A stretch of DNA of 64,000 nt, taken from the NCBI GenBank assembly GCA_903839875.1, contig CAIMDZ010000012.1, positions 1 through 64,000 of the forward strand, read 5' to 3'. The notes under the pieces were generated by a model. It made no database searches and was not told where the DNA came from. It saw only the letters and a program-made list of their open reading frames with translations. Of this stretch, positions 29,829-41,631 are shown in pieces. A program made the position numbers and the translations under genes. The stretch is from an uncultured Bacteroidota bacterium. GTDB taxonomy: Bacteria > Bacteroidota > Bacteroidia > Chitinophagales > Chitinophagaceae. Position 1 is the stretch's first letter. Every line of letters starts with the position of its first letter.

Positions 29829-32453
29829 TTATTTTACAACTAAGCCATTCATAGCTTCATTCCTCATTACCACCACACCATCGAAGACATCTATCAGTAC
29901 AGGCTTGGATTTATCTATTTCGCCACCGATAATCTTTTTGCTCAACATATTGATGATATCCTTTTGTATCAGCCTTTTTAACGGGCGTGCACCATATTGC
30001 GGGTCGAAGCCGCGCTGGGCGAGGTAATCGAGGGCGTAGTCGGTGAACTGGAGGTTGATATTTTGGGTCATCAGTTGTTTTTGCAACTGCTCCAGTTGTA
30101 TGCGGATGATACCTTTTATCTCCTTCCTCATCAGCGGGCGGAACATGATCACATCATCAATACGGTTGAGAAACTCAGGCCTTAATGTCTGGCGAAGGAC
30201 TTCCATCACCTGTTCTTTAGTGGCGTCAACTACTTTATCTATATCCTTGTCTTTAAGGTCGGCAAAGTTCTCCTGTATGATCATGCTGCCCATGTTGCTG
30301 GTCATAATGATAACTGTGTTTTTGAAGTTTACCACACGGCCTTTGTTGTCTGTGAGGCGGCCATCATCGAGTACCTGCAGCAGTACATTGAAAACATCGG
30401 GATGCGCTTTTTCTATTTCATCGAACAGTATTACGGAGTATGGTTTACGACGCACTGCTTCGGTCAACTGTCCGCCCTCATCATAACCTACATATCCGGG
30501 AGGGGCGCCAACCAGCCGGCTGACGCTATGCTTTTCCTGGTACTCGCTCATATCTATACGAGTCATCATAGTGTCGTCATCGAAAAGTACATCGGCAAGG
30601 GCTTTTGCCAGTTCTGTTTTACCCACACCGGTTGTGCCGAGGAATATGAAAGACCCAATGGGTTTGCGGGGATCCTGCAAGCCCGCACGGCCACGGCGAA
30701 TTGCATCGGACACTGCTTCAATGGCTTCGTCCTGGCCTACCACGCGTTTGTGCAATTCATCTTCAAGGTGCAACAATTTTTCCCGTTCGCTGGTCATCAT
30801 CCTTTGCACCGGAATGCCGGTTGCTTTAGCTACATTCTGGGCAATATCCTCAGCATCCACTTCTTCTTTCAGCAGGCGTTTATGCTGGCCGTCCATTACA
30901 AGGAGTTGCTTTGAATATTTATCTATGGTTGCCTCTTCCTGCTGCACCTTGCCATAACGTATTTCGGCTACGCGGCCATAGTTGCCTTCGCGTTCTGCCT
31001 GTTCGGCTTCCAGCTTCAGGTGTTCAATTTCGGTTTTGGCTTTATTTATCTTGTCAACAATTTCTTTTTCTTCCAGCCATTTTGCTTTCAGTGTATCACG
31101 CTGCACTGTAAGCACAGAAATATCCTGGTTGAGCTCTTTTAATTTTTCATCATCTTTTTCTCTTTTTATAGCTTCCCGTTCAATCTCCAGTTGCCTGATC
31201 CTGCGTATCAGTTCATCCAGTTCCTCGGGCATGGAATTCAATTCCAGCTTCAGTTTGGCTGCGCTTTCATCTATCAGGTCTATGGCTTTATCGGGTAGGA
31301 AGCGGTCTGTGATATAACGGTGAGACAACTCAACCGCGGCGATAATGGCTTCGTCCTTGATACGTACCTGGTGATGGCTTTCGTAGCGGTCCTTAAGTCC
31401 GCGTAATATGGAAATGGCATCTTCCGGTGATGGCTCATCTACAAATACCCTTTGGAATCTTCTTTCAAGCGCCTTGTCTTTTTCGAAATATTTCTGGTAT
31501 TCGTTGAGGGTAGTGGCGCCTATAGCACGGAGTTCGCCACGGGCCAGTGCGGGTTTCAGAATGTTGGCAGCGTCCATAGCGCCTTCCATAGCGCCTGCTC
31601 CTATCAGAGTATGTATCTCATCAATGAACAGGATGACTGCGCCATCACTTTCTGCAACCTCTTTTATTACAGATTTCAGTCTTTCTTCAAACTCACCACG
31701 GTATTTGGCGCCAGCCATAAGTGCGCCCATATCGAGGGCATAAATGATCTTTGATTTCAGGTTGTCCGGTACATCGCCATTAATAATCCGTGATGCAAGA
31801 CCTTCAACAATCGCAGTTTTACCAACTCCCGGCTCACCTACAAGGATGGGGTTATTCTTTGATCGCCTTGAAAGTATATGTAAGGTGCGCCTGATTTCTT
31901 CATCACGACCTATAACAGGATCAAGTTTACCATTACGGGCAAGTACATTCAGATTTTTGGCATAACGCTCCAGGGAATTGTATTGCTGGTCGGAAGTCTG
32001 GGATTTTACGGTGCTTCCTTTTCTTAATTCCTTAATGGCAGCTATCAATCCTTTTTCGGAAAGGCCTGCGTCCATAAGCAGCTTGCCGGTTTCGTCATTT
32101 ACCTGCAATAAGGCAATAAGTAAATGCTCAGGAGTCACAAATTCGTCACCGAAAGTCTTTAAAACATTGGCAGTACGAAGCATGGCATTATTTGCCTCCC
32201 GGCCAATATTCTGGGCCGGCTCGCCCCCCTGCATTTTGGGTAGTTTGGCGATCTGTTCCTTTAGTTTACTATCAACGAAGGGTATGTTGACGTTGTTTTT
32301 TTTCAGCAAATAGGATATTGGTCCATCCGTGTCATTCAGCAAAGCCTGTAGAAAGTGGGCGGTTTCGATGGTTGGGTTCTGGTTATTGAAAGCGAGTTGC
32401 TGTGCCTGCTGCACAATTTCCTGGGCCTTGATGGTAAAGTTGTTTAAGTTCAT
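29829..32453 (-). CDS. clpB: ATP-dependent chaperone ClpB
   Basis: [30 protein letters not shown], middle coiled-coil, IIMTSNMGS. Confidence 0.98.
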   Translation of the reverse strand: MNLNNFTIKAQEIVQQAQQLAFNNQNPTIETAHFLQALLNDTDGPISYLLKKNNVNIPFVDSKLKEQIAKLPKMQGGEPAQNIGREANNAMLRTANVLKTFGDEFVTPEHLLIALLQVNDETGKLLMDAGLSEKGLIAAIKELRKGSTVKSQTSDQQYNSLERYAKNLNVLARNGKLDPVIGRDEEIRRTLHILSRRSKNNPILVGEPGVGKTAIVEGLASRIINGDVPDNLKSKIIYALDMGALMAGAKYRGEFEERLKSVIKEVAESDGAVILFIDEIHTLIGAGAMEGAMDAANILKPALARGELRAIGATTLNEYQKYFEKDKALERRFQRVFVDEPSPEDAISILRGLKDRYESHHQVRIKDEAIIAAVELSHRYITDRFLPDKAIDLIDESAAKLKLELNSMPEELDELIRRIRQLEIEREAIKREKDDEKLKELNQDISVLTVQRDTLKAKWLEEKEIVDKINKAKTEIEHLKLEAEQAEREGNYGRVAEIRYGKVQQEEATIDKYSKQLLVMDGQHKRLLKEEVDAEDIAQNVAKATGIPVQRMMTSEREKLLHLEDELHKRVVGQDEAIEAVSDAIRRGRAGLQDPRKPIGSFIFLGTTGVGKTELAKALADVLFDDDTMMTRIDMSEYQEKHSVSRLVGAPPGYVGYDEGGQLTEAVRRKPYSVILFDEIEKAHPDVFNVLLQVLDDGRLTDNKGRVVNFKNTVIIMTSNMGSMIIQENFADLKDKDIDKVVDATKEQVMEVLRQTLRPEFLNRIDDVIMFRPLMRKEIKGIIRIQLEQLQKQLMTQNINLQFTDYALDYLAQRGFDPQYGARPLKRLIQKDIINMLSKKIIGGEIDKSKPVLIDVFDGVVVMRNEAMNGLVVK

Positions 32454-32843
32454 AACAGGTTGATTTCCTTTAGTCTTATAGCCATAAAAATTGTTCCAGA
32501 ATCCCGATAGCTATCGGGATTGGAAATATTGGCATATAAATGTAAGATTTTGTGACAAGATGGCTTGAAAGTGAAGGTATACCTGCATTAATAGCAGTTA
32601 AAGATAGCAGTTTTTATTTATTGATAATTCTAATAGATTCTGCCATGATGGTCATGTTTATTTACAAGGGTTTTCGATTCAGTACCATGTGAATTCTATT
32701 ATATAGTGTATATATATAGAAGGATGAAACATAAAAAGGATAATCAGGTAGTTTTATAAATGGAATAATGTTAATACTAAGATAACACACGATGGGAAAT
32801 ATGGCTATTACTTTTGACCATTAATTCACCAAAAAATATAAAA

Positions 32844-33872
32844 ATGAAAAAACTGATTTACATTGTATCGTTGTTGTTAATTACAAATTCAGTAGTAAAA
32901 GCACAACTATTAGGAGCTGGAGCAACATTTCCTTATCCGTTGTATTCTAAAATGTTCTCTGAGTATGGTAAAATTACCAGCCTGAAGGTTAACTACCAAT
33001 CTATTGGTTCAGGGGGCGGTATTCAGCAACTGACAGCCAAAACTGTTGACTTTGGCGCATCAGACGCTGTTTTGAACGGTAAGCAGGATTCTGCACTGTC
33101 TGGCCCGGTTGTTCATATACCAATAACTGCAGGAGCTGTAGTGATTTGTTACAATTTGCCGGAAATAAAGGAACCAATAAAATTGACAGGGGAACTAACT
33201 GCTGATATCTTCTTAGGAAAAATAACTAAGTGGAATGACGCGAGAATAGCAGCCGTAAATAAAGGTGTAAAATTACCGTCCACAGATATACTTGTGGTTC
33301 ACCGTTCTGATGGATCCGGGACTTCGAACATTTTTACTACTTATCTTTCTAAAGTAAGCAGTGAATGGAATGGTAAAGTGGGTAAGGGATCGGCGGTTAA
33401 TTGGCCAGCCGGACTTGGCGGGAAAGGGAATGAAGGTGTTTCAGGTACCATAAAACAAACACCGGGCAGCATAGGTTATATTGAGTTAGCATATGCCATC
33501 CAAAACCATATTTCTTTTGCAACACTTGAAAATAAATCAGGTAAGTTTATAGTGCCGTCAATAGAATCTACTACAGCTGCTGCAAATATTGACATTCCGG
33601 AAGATGGCAAGGTATCTCTTACCAATACTGATGCTAAAAATGGTTATCCAATTTCCGGCTTCACCTGGATACTTGTTTATAAAGAGCAAAATTATGGGAA
33701 CCGTTCTGCCTCAACATCCGCTGATATGATGAAAATGATCTGGTGGATGACCCATGATGGTCAGAAATATTGTGCGGATCTGAATTACTCACCTCTTCCT
33801 AAGGCTGCAGTAAAAGTTGCTGAGAAAATAATTAAGTCCGTTAATTATAACGGGAAGCCAATTATGAAATAA
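32844..33872 (+). CDS. pstS: Phosphate ABC transporter substrate-binding protein PstS
   Basis: LLGAGATFPYPLYSKMF, YQSIGSGGGIQQLTAKTVDFGASDA, HRSDGSGTSNIFTTYLSKV. Confidence 0.96.
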   Translation: MKKLIYIVSLLLITNSVVKAQLLGAGATFPYPLYSKMFSEYGKITSLKVNYQSIGSGGGIQQLTAKTVDFGASDAVLNGKQDSALSGPVVHIPITAGAVVICYNLPEIKEPIKLTGELTADIFLGKITKWNDARIAAVNKGVKLPSTDILVVHRSDGSGTSNIFTTYLSKVSSEWNGKVGKGSAVNWPAGLGGKGNEGVSGTIKQTPGSIGYIELAYAIQNHISFATLENKSGKFIVPSIESTTAAANIDIPEDGKVSLTNTDAKNGYPISGFTWILVYKEQNYGNRSASTSADMMKMIWWMTHDGQKYCADLNYSPLPKAAVKVAEKIIKSVNYNGKPIMK

Positions 33873-33899
33873 ATTCCCTTTTTTCATTAATAAGTGTAT

Positions 33900-33942
33900 T
33901 AAAAAGCTGCCGGTTTAGTCACTAACCGGCAGCTTTTTTTAT
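33900..33942 (+). terminator. pstS terminator
   Basis: AAAAAGCTGCCGGTTtagtcactAACCGGCAGCTTTTTTT. Confidence 0.9.
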
Positions 33943-34161
33943 AGTATTGTACCTGTTTTCACTGCACCTGCTAAAGGCTTTTTGCAGTGCAAAACTAAGT
34001 TTTACTAACCAGTATGTTTTCGTTCGCCACTAAGCTCTATGTAACGATTATTTATTTATCGTTTTTGTAGCTCGCCACCTGGGTAATAAACATACCGGAT
34101 GGCGCATTCCGGTGTTTTCTTCGTGACTTAATAAGTAAAAAATAAAAAAACAATCACCGGA

Positions 34162-34902
34162 TTAAACCAAAAGCGATACACTTCTGGCCTTGCGATCACG
34201 AAGCCCCGCCAGCATATCCGACTCCGGCATGTCCTTTGCCCATGCAGGTCTTAGTTCATAATGGGGCGTGTCTTTAATTGATACCCAATTGCCTCCCCAT
34301 GCTAAACCTATGGAAACGCCTATTGGGCCAAGTTTATTATAGCTTGGTGATTCACCCATATATTTGCCATTCTCAAAAACACCAATATCAAATGCCAGCC
34401 CGAAATTATGATTAGAATAACCTCCTTTGGCATTTGTGACTTTTGGACCTGGTGCTGTTCTGCCTTGTGCATACAAGGCATCCTGCTGCGAAAAAGTTCG
34501 TAAGCCACTAATTATTTTTATGGTAATACCCGCCGCAGCAGCTTTGTGCACCAATTGCCGTGCCAATGGCTGCACCTCGGGAAGCAGGCTGCTAATAACT
34601 CCTTCACTCCTGCTATCCACTTTATCACCTGCATTTCCGGTATTAGGTTCTGCAGGAGGTTCTTCAGCAACAGATGTGATTGAATTACTTATCGCAGTCC
34701 ATGTTAATGGCCCGGGATCACCGTCAGGAGTGACCCCTGCCATTTTTTGTATGGCCTTAATGATCGCATCAAGATCAGTGGTGGTGGCAGGCTGCCCAAA
34801 TATTTTTTCGTAAATGGCATTCCATGTTCTTGGTCCGGCAATGCCATCGGCTGTAACGCCGATATTTAGTTGTACCTGTGTAATTAGCGCATCAGGATTC
34901 AT
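34162..34902 (-). CDS. Peptidoglycan-binding + M15 (D-Ala-D-Ala carboxypeptidase/endolysin-like) protein
   Basis: Two GVTADGIAGPRTWNAI / GVTPDGDPGPLTWTAI units; ISGLRTFSQQDALYAQGR...GGYSNHNFGLAFDIGVF. Confidence 0.92.
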   Translation of the reverse strand: MNPDALITQVQLNIGVTADGIAGPRTWNAIYEKIFGQPATTTDLDAIIKAIQKMAGVTPDGDPGPLTWTAISNSITSVAEEPPAEPNTGNAGDKVDSRSEGVISSLLPEVQPLARQLVHKAAAAGITIKIISGLRTFSQQDALYAQGRTAPGPKVTNAKGGYSNHNFGLAFDIGVFENGKYMGESPSYNKLGPIGVSIGLAWGGNWVSIKDTPHYELRPAWAKDMPESDMLAGLRDRKARSVSLLV

Positions 34903-35085
34903 GTGTGTGGATTTTTAAAAGTTAAAAAATGGTCTTCAATAAAATTATTCGAAATGAAAATTAATAATAAAAAGATTAAAGTAAAATTAATTGGCAATTA
35001 ATTTTTGAATTCATTAATTGAGTAATTGAAATGATTTAAAGGTATCCGGAGATCTATTTTTTATTTTTTTCTTTATTTTTGAAGA

Positions 35086-35490
35086 ATGAAACAGTTATTA
35101 ATCATTCTTTCTTTCGCCCTGATGCCAATTATTGCAGGCGCCCAGACAAAGGCAGACTATCAGAAAATGATGACCAGGTTTGTGAAATTTTATAACAATA
35201 AACAAGGTGATAGTGTGGTAAAACTCTGGCAATTTAAAGACCGGAAAAATATTGAACGTTTATGGTCGTCTGAGGAAATGAACAAGCTTCATGAAAAGTA
35301 TGGAAAAATAACCTCATTTAAATATTTGAAGGCAGGAACCGGTAAAAACGAGGGTGTGGGATTTACCACAATATTCAGAAAGCTTGAGCCAAACGGTTCA
35401 ACTATGCAGCTTGATAATAAAAATTTTATTTCATCCTTTATTCTGATCAACTCTGAGCCTAAAGACAAATCCGTCAAAAAAGGAAAATGA
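35086..35490 (+). CDS. Hypothetical secreted protein
   Basis: Signal peptide MKQLLIILSFALMPIIAGAQ. Confidence 0.6.
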   Translation: MKQLLIILSFALMPIIAGAQTKADYQKMMTRFVKFYNNKQGDSVVKLWQFKDRKNIERLWSSEEMNKLHEKYGKITSFKYLKAGTGKNEGVGFTTIFRKLEPNGSTMQLDNKNFISSFILINSEPKDKSVKKGK

Positions 35491-35512
35491 ATTAATTGAC
35501 CGAATGCGTATT

Positions 35513-37732
35513 CTATAGTTTACTCCACTTCAGCCGCAAACTATTACTCACCACAGACACAGAACTCAATGCCATAGCGGCTCCGGCTATCATAGGATTG
35601 AGCAGGAAACCATTTACCGGATATAATGCCCCGGCTGCAATGGGAATACCGATAATGTTGTAGATAAAAGCCCAGAACAGATTCTGCCGGATCAGTAAAA
35701 CGGTTTTTCGTGAGAGCCTTATTGCCTTAGGTATATGGTTAAGGTCCGAGGAAATCAAAGTCATTTTTGCAACATCCATGGCTATGTCTGTGCCCTTACC
35801 CATCGCAATACTGATATTGGCCTGGGCCAGCGCGGGGCTATCATTGATACCATCGCCCACCATTGCTACAATTTTCCCCTGAGCCTGCAGCTCTTTAATA
35901 AAATTCACCTTATCGGTTGGGGAAGCTTCCGCTTTGAATTGCGTTATACCCGCTTCAGCGGCGATCACATATGCAGTTTGCTGACTGTCACCGGTAAGCA
36001 TATACACATCAATGCCCATTTGCCTTAATTCCTTTATAGCCACGGGTGTGTGGGGTTTAATCACATCCTTAACAGCAATCGCGGCAAGTACACTAAACTG
36101 GTCTGCCAGCCAGACTACTGTATTTGCGTTCTCCACCCATTGGTTAACCTGTCTGGCAATGCTTTCGGGAATCTTTAAATTCATTGATGCAACCAGTTTG
36201 CTGCTGCCTGCGAAATATATGTTGCCGCCATAAAGGGCTGTTACCCCGCTACCTGTAATGCTGTCGAATGAATTAATGGCAACCTGTTCTATTTTTAAAT
36301 TTTTAAAAAAGCCCGTTATCGCCATTGCAAGCGGATGTTCCGACCGCGCTTCCATACTATATAGTACAGATGAAAGCAATGCATTATTTACCCCTTCTTT
36401 CCAGGCGATATCAGTCACTTCAGGTTTTCCTTCTGTAATTGTTCCGGTTTTATCCAAAACAATTGCAGTTACTTTATGGGCAGTTTCCAGGCTTTCCGCA
36501 TCTTTAATAAGGATACCTAAACCGGCGCCCTTGCCAACGCCAACGATAATGGCCGTAGGTGTTGCCAGGCCTAATGCACATGGGCAGGCGATAACCAGTA
36601 CGGTAACCATTGCGAGCAGGCCATGTGAAAATCCATTTTCGCCTCCCCAAACTATCCATACAATAAGACTTAAAACAGCAAGCCCCATTACAACAGGAAC
36701 AAATATTCCTGCAATTTTATCCACCAGTTTTTGTACCGGCGCTTTGCTTCCCTGCGCTTCCTGTACTTTCTTTATTATATGGGCAAGCAAGGTGTCTTTG
36801 CCAACTTTTTCAGCCCTGAACTGAAAACTACCTGTCTGGTTAATTGTACCGGCAAATACTTTGCTGCCGGTAGTTTTTTCAACAGGCATTGGCTCGCCTG
36901 ATATCATGCTTTCATCTATGAATGAATTGCCGGTGATAACAGTTCCGTCCACAGCAATTTTTTCACCCGGCTTTACAAGCACCACATCATTTACTGCCAG
37001 TTCTTTTATAGAAACTACTTCTTCTGATTTATCTTTCCTTACTCTTGTAACTGTTGATGGTTGTAATCCTATTAGTTTTTTAATAGCTGAGGAGGTGTTT
37101 GACTTTGCCTTTTCTTCCAGCATCTTACCGAGGAGAATAAATGCTATCACCACTGCTGATGCCTCGAAATATACATGCGCTTCCAGGTGCTTTTCAGTCC
37201 AATAGGTAGGGTAGAGGGTGTTGAAAACACTGAACAGGTAAGCAATACCTGTACTCAGCGCTACCAGTGTATCCATGTTCGCAGCGAAACGTTTTGCCTG
37301 TTTCCAGGCACCTGTAAAAAAACTGCTACCCAAAACAGCCACTACTGGTGTAGCCAGGAGCCACATCATGTAATTTGCATATGGAATATCCATTGCAAAC
37401 ATGCCCAGAACAACAATCGGAATGGACAGGATTATGGCAAGAATGGTCTTAAGCCTCAACGCTACATAATATTTCCGGTTTATTGCTTCAATTTTTTCCG
37501 GGTCGCTTTCTTCTTCATTAACCAGAATATCGTACCCGGCAGTTTCAACTGCTTTTTTTATTTCATCCAGGTTAGCAGTTTCACTATCATATTCTACAAG
37601 TGCGGTAGCATTGGCAAAATTGACACCCGCGTTGGAAATGCCTTTTTGTGATTTTAATGTTTTTTCAATGGTGACAGCACATGCTGCACAATGCATGCCG
37701 GTAACAGGAAATGTTTTTTTAATCGTTTTCAT
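35513..37732 (-). CDS. copA: Copper-translocating P-type ATPase
   Basis: GMHCAACAVTIEKTLK heavy-metal domain, CPCALGLATPTAI, DKTGTITEGKPEV, GDGINDSPALAQA. Confidence 0.96.
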   Translation of the reverse strand: MKTIKKTFPVTGMHCAACAVTIEKTLKSQKGISNAGVNFANATALVEYDSETANLDEIKKAVETAGYDILVNEEESDPEKIEAINRKYYVALRLKTILAIILSIPIVVLGMFAMDIPYANYMMWLLATPVVAVLGSSFFTGAWKQAKRFAANMDTLVALSTGIAYLFSVFNTLYPTYWTEKHLEAHVYFEASAVVIAFILLGKMLEEKAKSNTSSAIKKLIGLQPSTVTRVRKDKSEEVVSIKELAVNDVVLVKPGEKIAVDGTVITGNSFIDESMISGEPMPVEKTTGSKVFAGTINQTGSFQFRAEKVGKDTLLAHIIKKVQEAQGSKAPVQKLVDKIAGIFVPVVMGLAVLSLIVWIVWGGENGFSHGLLAMVTVLVIACPCALGLATPTAIIVGVGKGAGLGILIKDAESLETAHKVTAIVLDKTGTITEGKPEVTDIAWKEGVNNALLSSVLYSMEARSEHPLAMAITGFFKNLKIEQVAINSFDSITGSGVTALYGGNIYFAGSSKLVASMNLKIPESIARQVNQWVENANTVVWLADQFSVLAAIAVKDVIKPHTPVAIKELRQMGIDVYMLTGDSQQTAYVIAAEAGITQFKAEASPTDKVNFIKELQAQGKIVAMVGDGINDSPALAQANISIAMGKGTDIAMDVAKMTLISSDLNHIPKAIRLSRKTVLLIRQNLFWAFIYNIIGIPIAAGALYPVNGFLLNPMIAGAAMALSSVSVVSNSLRLKWSKL

Positions 37733-37880
37733 TAGACTTCTTAGGCAAAGTTAACCGTTGCAAAGGTCAAAAACTAACCGGAAATTTCTAATGATCCAAG
37801 TCAATAAAAGACTTTTATCAAGCTTCGGATATAATATATGAGGTGGAGATGTCCCCCACTTTCAAGATGTGGTGCGACTA

Positions 37881-38031
37881 TTATACTGTAAATGGGGTAA
37901 ATTTGTGCATTTATCAATAAGTGCTTTGCGAGCTTATAAACGTGACGTGAGTGTAGTAAATTGAAATAAAATTTAGTCCCGCATGTGCGGGTGAAACTCT
38001 TTTGCACAGATCTATGCCGCGTGAAGTATAA
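37881..38031 (+). repeat. TTATACT-ended dispersed repeat
   Basis: TTATACTGTAAATGGGG ... GTGCTTTGCGAGCTT ... GCCGCGTGAAGTATAA. Confidence 0.7.
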
Positions 38032-38079
38032 CGCAATTATGGTAACCCGGTATGTTATTGAATGTTATACAAAAACAAA

Positions 38080-38102
38080 AAGGGCGGGAAAACCCGCCCT
38101 TA
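38080..38102 (-). terminator. Terminator of the 38121 gene
   Basis: AAGGGCGGGaaaaCCCGCCCTT with T-rich tract on minus strand. Confidence 0.85.
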
Positions 38103-38120
38103 GTCTGCTTCCTGATTTAT

Positions 38121-39014
38121 TTACTTAACTATAAATTTCTTTTCTTCGACTCCGCCGAGTTCATCTGCAATCCGCAGCACATACATGCCATGAACCAGGC
38201 CCGATACATTAACCTGGAAATTATTTTCACCTATAGCTGCGTTAGTAGTTGACTCTTTAATCAGCCTGCCGCTAAAGTCAAGAACACTCAGCCTGATATT
38301 TCCACCGGTTATGCTGTAATAATACAAATTCGCATTTCCTCCTGAAGGATTTGGATATATTATTGAAGGAGTTGAGTTCGTATTTACTGTAACTACACCT
38401 GAAGGGACATTACCTGCAAAAGCAAGGGTATCAATATACAATGAATTATTTGCAACAGGTGTTGTGCCGCTCGATGCCAATAATATCATTGCAGTGTCAG
38501 GCAACTTACCGCTGTAATAATTAAGATTGATGGTAAAAGCAGTCCATGTACTAAGAGTGCCACCAACTGTTTTATTTGCGAATGCAACGGTATCTCTTTT
38601 ATTGGTTGCTAAATTCCATTTAGTAAGAAGTGCCATAACGTGGCCTGAATCTGTGCCGGTGGTTGCATATTGCCATTGGCCTGTAAGGCTTGCCGGGCGC
38701 AAGGTATAAGCGAAACCACCGCTTACTGACAAGGTCGTAGTATTTATAGAACCAGTTACAGCTATTCCCGGGGCTACCGGTAATACAACTGTTTTAGAAG
38801 TTAATTTAATATAGGAAGCCCCTGATGCTCCGGGCGTACCCTTTTCACAGGTGTAAACTGAAGCCGTTCCTGTAAATGAGTTTAAATTACCCCATTGATC
38901 AGGAGTATCATACCCGGTATGAGCCGTCCAGCTTTCGAAGCTGGCATTAGGGATCTGTGCGAAAGCAGAACCGGTTAAAACAATGGAACAAAATAGTGTA
39001 GAAAGTTTCTTCAT
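38121..39014 (-). CDS. T9SS type A sorting domain-containing secreted protein
   Basis: IPNASFESWTAHTGYDTPDQW; C-term IIYPNPSGGNANLYYYS...GMYVLRIADELGGVEEKKFIVK. Confidence 0.88.
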   Translation of the reverse strand: MKKLSTLFCSIVLTGSAFAQIPNASFESWTAHTGYDTPDQWGNLNSFTGTASVYTCEKGTPGASGASYIKLTSKTVVLPVAPGIAVTGSINTTTLSVSGGFAYTLRPASLTGQWQYATTGTDSGHVMALLTKWNLATNKRDTVAFANKTVGGTLSTWTAFTINLNYYSGKLPDTAMILLASSGTTPVANNSLYIDTLAFAGNVPSGVVTVNTNSTPSIIYPNPSGGNANLYYYSITGGNIRLSVLDFSGRLIKESTTNAAIGENNFQVNVSGLVHGMYVLRIADELGGVEEKKFIVK

Positions 39015-39065
39015 ACTCGTTTGGTTTTAAGTGGTCAGATAATAAAGAAAGTGGTTATTTTTTTG

Positions 39066-39959
39066 TTAATCAATAATTAATTTTTTCACCTGAATTCCCT
39101 GTTCATCTTCTATCTTAATAATATAAAATCCTTTTGAAAGATCTGCTGTATTTATGGTATTGGTGTTCATTCCTTTACTTACTTTCAAAGTTAAAGTTTT
39201 TATTGTCCTTCCACTAAGGTCTGAAATAGAAACATGCGTATCATTTCCGGAAACACTATTGTAAGATAATGTGAATTTTTCTTTTGCCGGATTTGGGAAT
39301 ACTGAAAGCTCATTTACCAGTTTAAACTGGTTTTCTGCGCCTAATGTCAGAGAATCAGCAAACCTCAGGTCGTCCACCATAAGAATACTATAGACTAATG
39401 GATTGGACCCACTTGCCGATAATACTACCATAGCTGAATCGGGGGAAGCGGAACTATAATAATACAGGGGTATATGAAAGGCCGTCCATGCCATAACCAT
39501 GTCTGGTAAATCGTACCTGGTATAAGCTATTGTATCCCTGTGGCTGGTGCCTGAGTTCCATTTCGACAGGAAGATAGTGATAAATCCCTGGTCAGCGGAA
39601 CTGTAAGCCATATACTGCCATTCTCCGGCCAATACCTGCGGGCGTAAAGTGTATGGGAAACCCGATATTGGAAGATAGGATGTATGATCTAATCTGCCTG
39701 AAACTGCAATCCCCGGTACGATTCCTATTCCTGGTACATTCAATGTACCTAGTTTTATGGAATAACCTGAATAACCCGGATCCATTCTTTGGCAGGTGTA
39801 AAATGAAGTAGAAGTTGTGACCGGGTTCATGTTATCCCATCCAACAGGCATTTGATAACCTGCAGAGGAATCCCAGGTTTCAAAATCTCCGTTGGGAATT
39901 TGTGCAATGCATGACGTTGTAACAAATAATGCTGTGAATAAAGTAATTAGTCTGATCAT
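39066..39959 (-). CDS. T9SS type A sorting domain-containing secreted protein (paralog of 38121)
   Basis: IPNGDFETWDSSAGYQMPVGWDNMNPV; VFPNPAKEKFTLSY...GFYIIKIEDEQGIQVKKLIID. Confidence 0.88.
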   Translation of the reverse strand: MIRLITLFTALFVTTSCIAQIPNGDFETWDSSAGYQMPVGWDNMNPVTTSTSFYTCQRMDPGYSGYSIKLGTLNVPGIGIVPGIAVSGRLDHTSYLPISGFPYTLRPQVLAGEWQYMAYSSADQGFITIFLSKWNSGTSHRDTIAYTRYDLPDMVMAWTAFHIPLYYYSSASPDSAMVVLSASGSNPLVYSILMVDDLRFADSLTLGAENQFKLVNELSVFPNPAKEKFTLSYNSVSGNDTHVSISDLSGRTIKTLTLKVSKGMNTNTINTADLSKGFYIIKIEDEQGIQVKKLIID

Positions 39960-40100
39960 TGATTTAGTTGCATCTTTTGTATTAATTTTACAAATGTAAT
40001 TTATTAATTAATTGTAAACAAGAATTAAACTTTGTATTTAGTATATTATTACCCAACTGTTAATAATTGACTGTCTGTTAATCTGAAATATAATATAATT

Positions 40101-41549
40101 ATGAAATATTTTTTTACACTTTGTTTTGCGGTAGCGTTTAGCGTTCCGTCTTTTGCACAGATAACCTGGGGTACCCCTATTACTGTAACCTCATCAGGTA
40201 CCGGGAGTAATCTTCATCCGCGTATAGCTTTAAACAGAAGCGGAGACCCTTATATTGTTTGGGGTAAGACTGACACAATCGCCTATTTTACAAAATGGAA
40301 CGGCACTTCTTTTAACCCCCCATCCGTGCCAAGCGGTGCTCATAAAGTATTTGCACAATCCTGGGCTGGACCTGATCTTGCCGCCTACGGTGATACTGTG
40401 TATATCTCTATGAAGGTTACGCCGGAAGGTACAATCACAAATTATTCGTACCTCGCACATTCCTATGACGGAGGAACTACGTTTTCGGCTCCAGTACGTG
40501 TTGATAACATAGACACCAATATATCACGTTTCCCCACGGTTACTGCGAATGCTACCGGCAATCCTGTTGTTGCCTTTATGAAGTTCAATGCCTCCTTTAA
40601 CAATGCACAATACGTAGTGAGCCGGTCAACTGATGGCGGTGCAACATTTTCAGCCGACGTTCTGGCCAGCGCAGGTACTAATGAGGTTTGCAATTGTTGT
40701 CCTGCAACCATGCTTTCTTCAGGATCAGACATTATTGTTCTTTACAGAAATAATGCCACAAATATCAGGGATTCATGGGCGGCTGTTTCCACTACAGGCG
40801 GAGCAACTTTCCCCAGTCACATGAATATTGATAACAATAACTGGCTGAAGACTTCATGCCCCGCAAGTGGCCCCGATGGTTTTGTTATTGGTGATAGTAT
40901 TTATTCAGTATTCATGAGCGGAGATACGCCGCCACTTGTTTACTACAGCCGTTCATCAATAAGTGCAATGTCCTCAGCTTCAACTACTCCACTTACAGGG
41001 ACTGTTACCGGTCTTTTATCTCAAAACTATCCCCGTACTGCAAACTGCGGCAATGTGGCCTCGGCTGTCTGGGTGCAAAATGTCAGTTCCGGAAAATACA
41101 TTGCGTTTACTTTTACCAATAACATTACTGCCGGCGGTTTTCCTCCTTACAGTGCGTTATCCTTTGCAACAGGCACCGGGATCATGAATGCAGATGTGGC
41201 AATGTCTCCAGGCGCTGTACATATAGTTTGGGAAGACGATAACACCGGAAAGGTAATGTATTTGAAAGGTACTTATACCGTTACCACATCAGTATCCCAG
41301 GCAACTTCAAAAGAAATTATTGATTTATTTCCAAATCCTGCCAAGGAGGAATTTACTATTATCCTGAACAAAATCAACATTTCTTCCAGCTACCTTGTTG
41401 ATATGTCCGGCAGCCGTATTGATGTGGTTCCCATTGTTAACAATGGCAAAGCCAGCTTCTCCGTACAAGGAATTGCGAAAGGTAATTATTACTTCGTAAT
41501 GAATGATGAATCGGGTAAGAATTATTATTCGAAATTAGTATTGCAATAA
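40101..41549 (+). CDS. Secreted BNR/sialidase-like beta-propeller with T9SS sorting domain
   Basis: Asp-box-like SYDGGTTFSAPV, STDGGATFSADV, STTGGATFPSH; DLFPNPAKEEFTIIL C-term. Confidence 0.87.
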   Translation: MKYFFTLCFAVAFSVPSFAQITWGTPITVTSSGTGSNLHPRIALNRSGDPYIVWGKTDTIAYFTKWNGTSFNPPSVPSGAHKVFAQSWAGPDLAAYGDTVYISMKVTPEGTITNYSYLAHSYDGGTTFSAPVRVDNIDTNISRFPTVTANATGNPVVAFMKFNASFNNAQYVVSRSTDGGATFSADVLASAGTNEVCNCCPATMLSSGSDIIVLYRNNATNIRDSWAAVSTTGGATFPSHMNIDNNNWLKTSCPASGPDGFVIGDSIYSVFMSGDTPPLVYYSRSSISAMSSASTTPLTGTVTGLLSQNYPRTANCGNVASAVWVQNVSSGKYIAFTFTNNITAGGFPPYSALSFATGTGIMNADVAMSPGAVHIVWEDDNTGKVMYLKGTYTVTTSVSQATSKEIIDLFPNPAKEEFTIILNKINISSSYLVDMSGSRIDVVPIVNNGKASFSVQGIAKGNYYFVMNDESGKNYYSKLVLQ

Positions 41550-41561
41550 GCGCTGGTGAAA

Positions 41562-41602
41562 GTATTTAAAACAGCCGCTCCGGGTTCCGGGCGGCTGTTT
41601 TT
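41562..41602 (+). terminator. Terminator of the 40101 gene
   Basis: AACAGCCGCtccgggttccggGCGGCTGTTTTT. Confidence 0.85.
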
Positions 41603-41631
41603 GTATTTATGCAGATTGTTTTCTGACAAGG

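Noticed and set aside
29997-32313. Plus-strand ORFs opposite clpB (e.g. 30043-30486, 30402-30914, 31408-31743)
   Set aside because: Antisense shadows of a highly conserved coding gene; Ser-rich/low-complexity translations with no recognisable family
36258-37651. Plus-strand ORFs opposite copA
   Set aside because: Antisense to a strongly supported CDS
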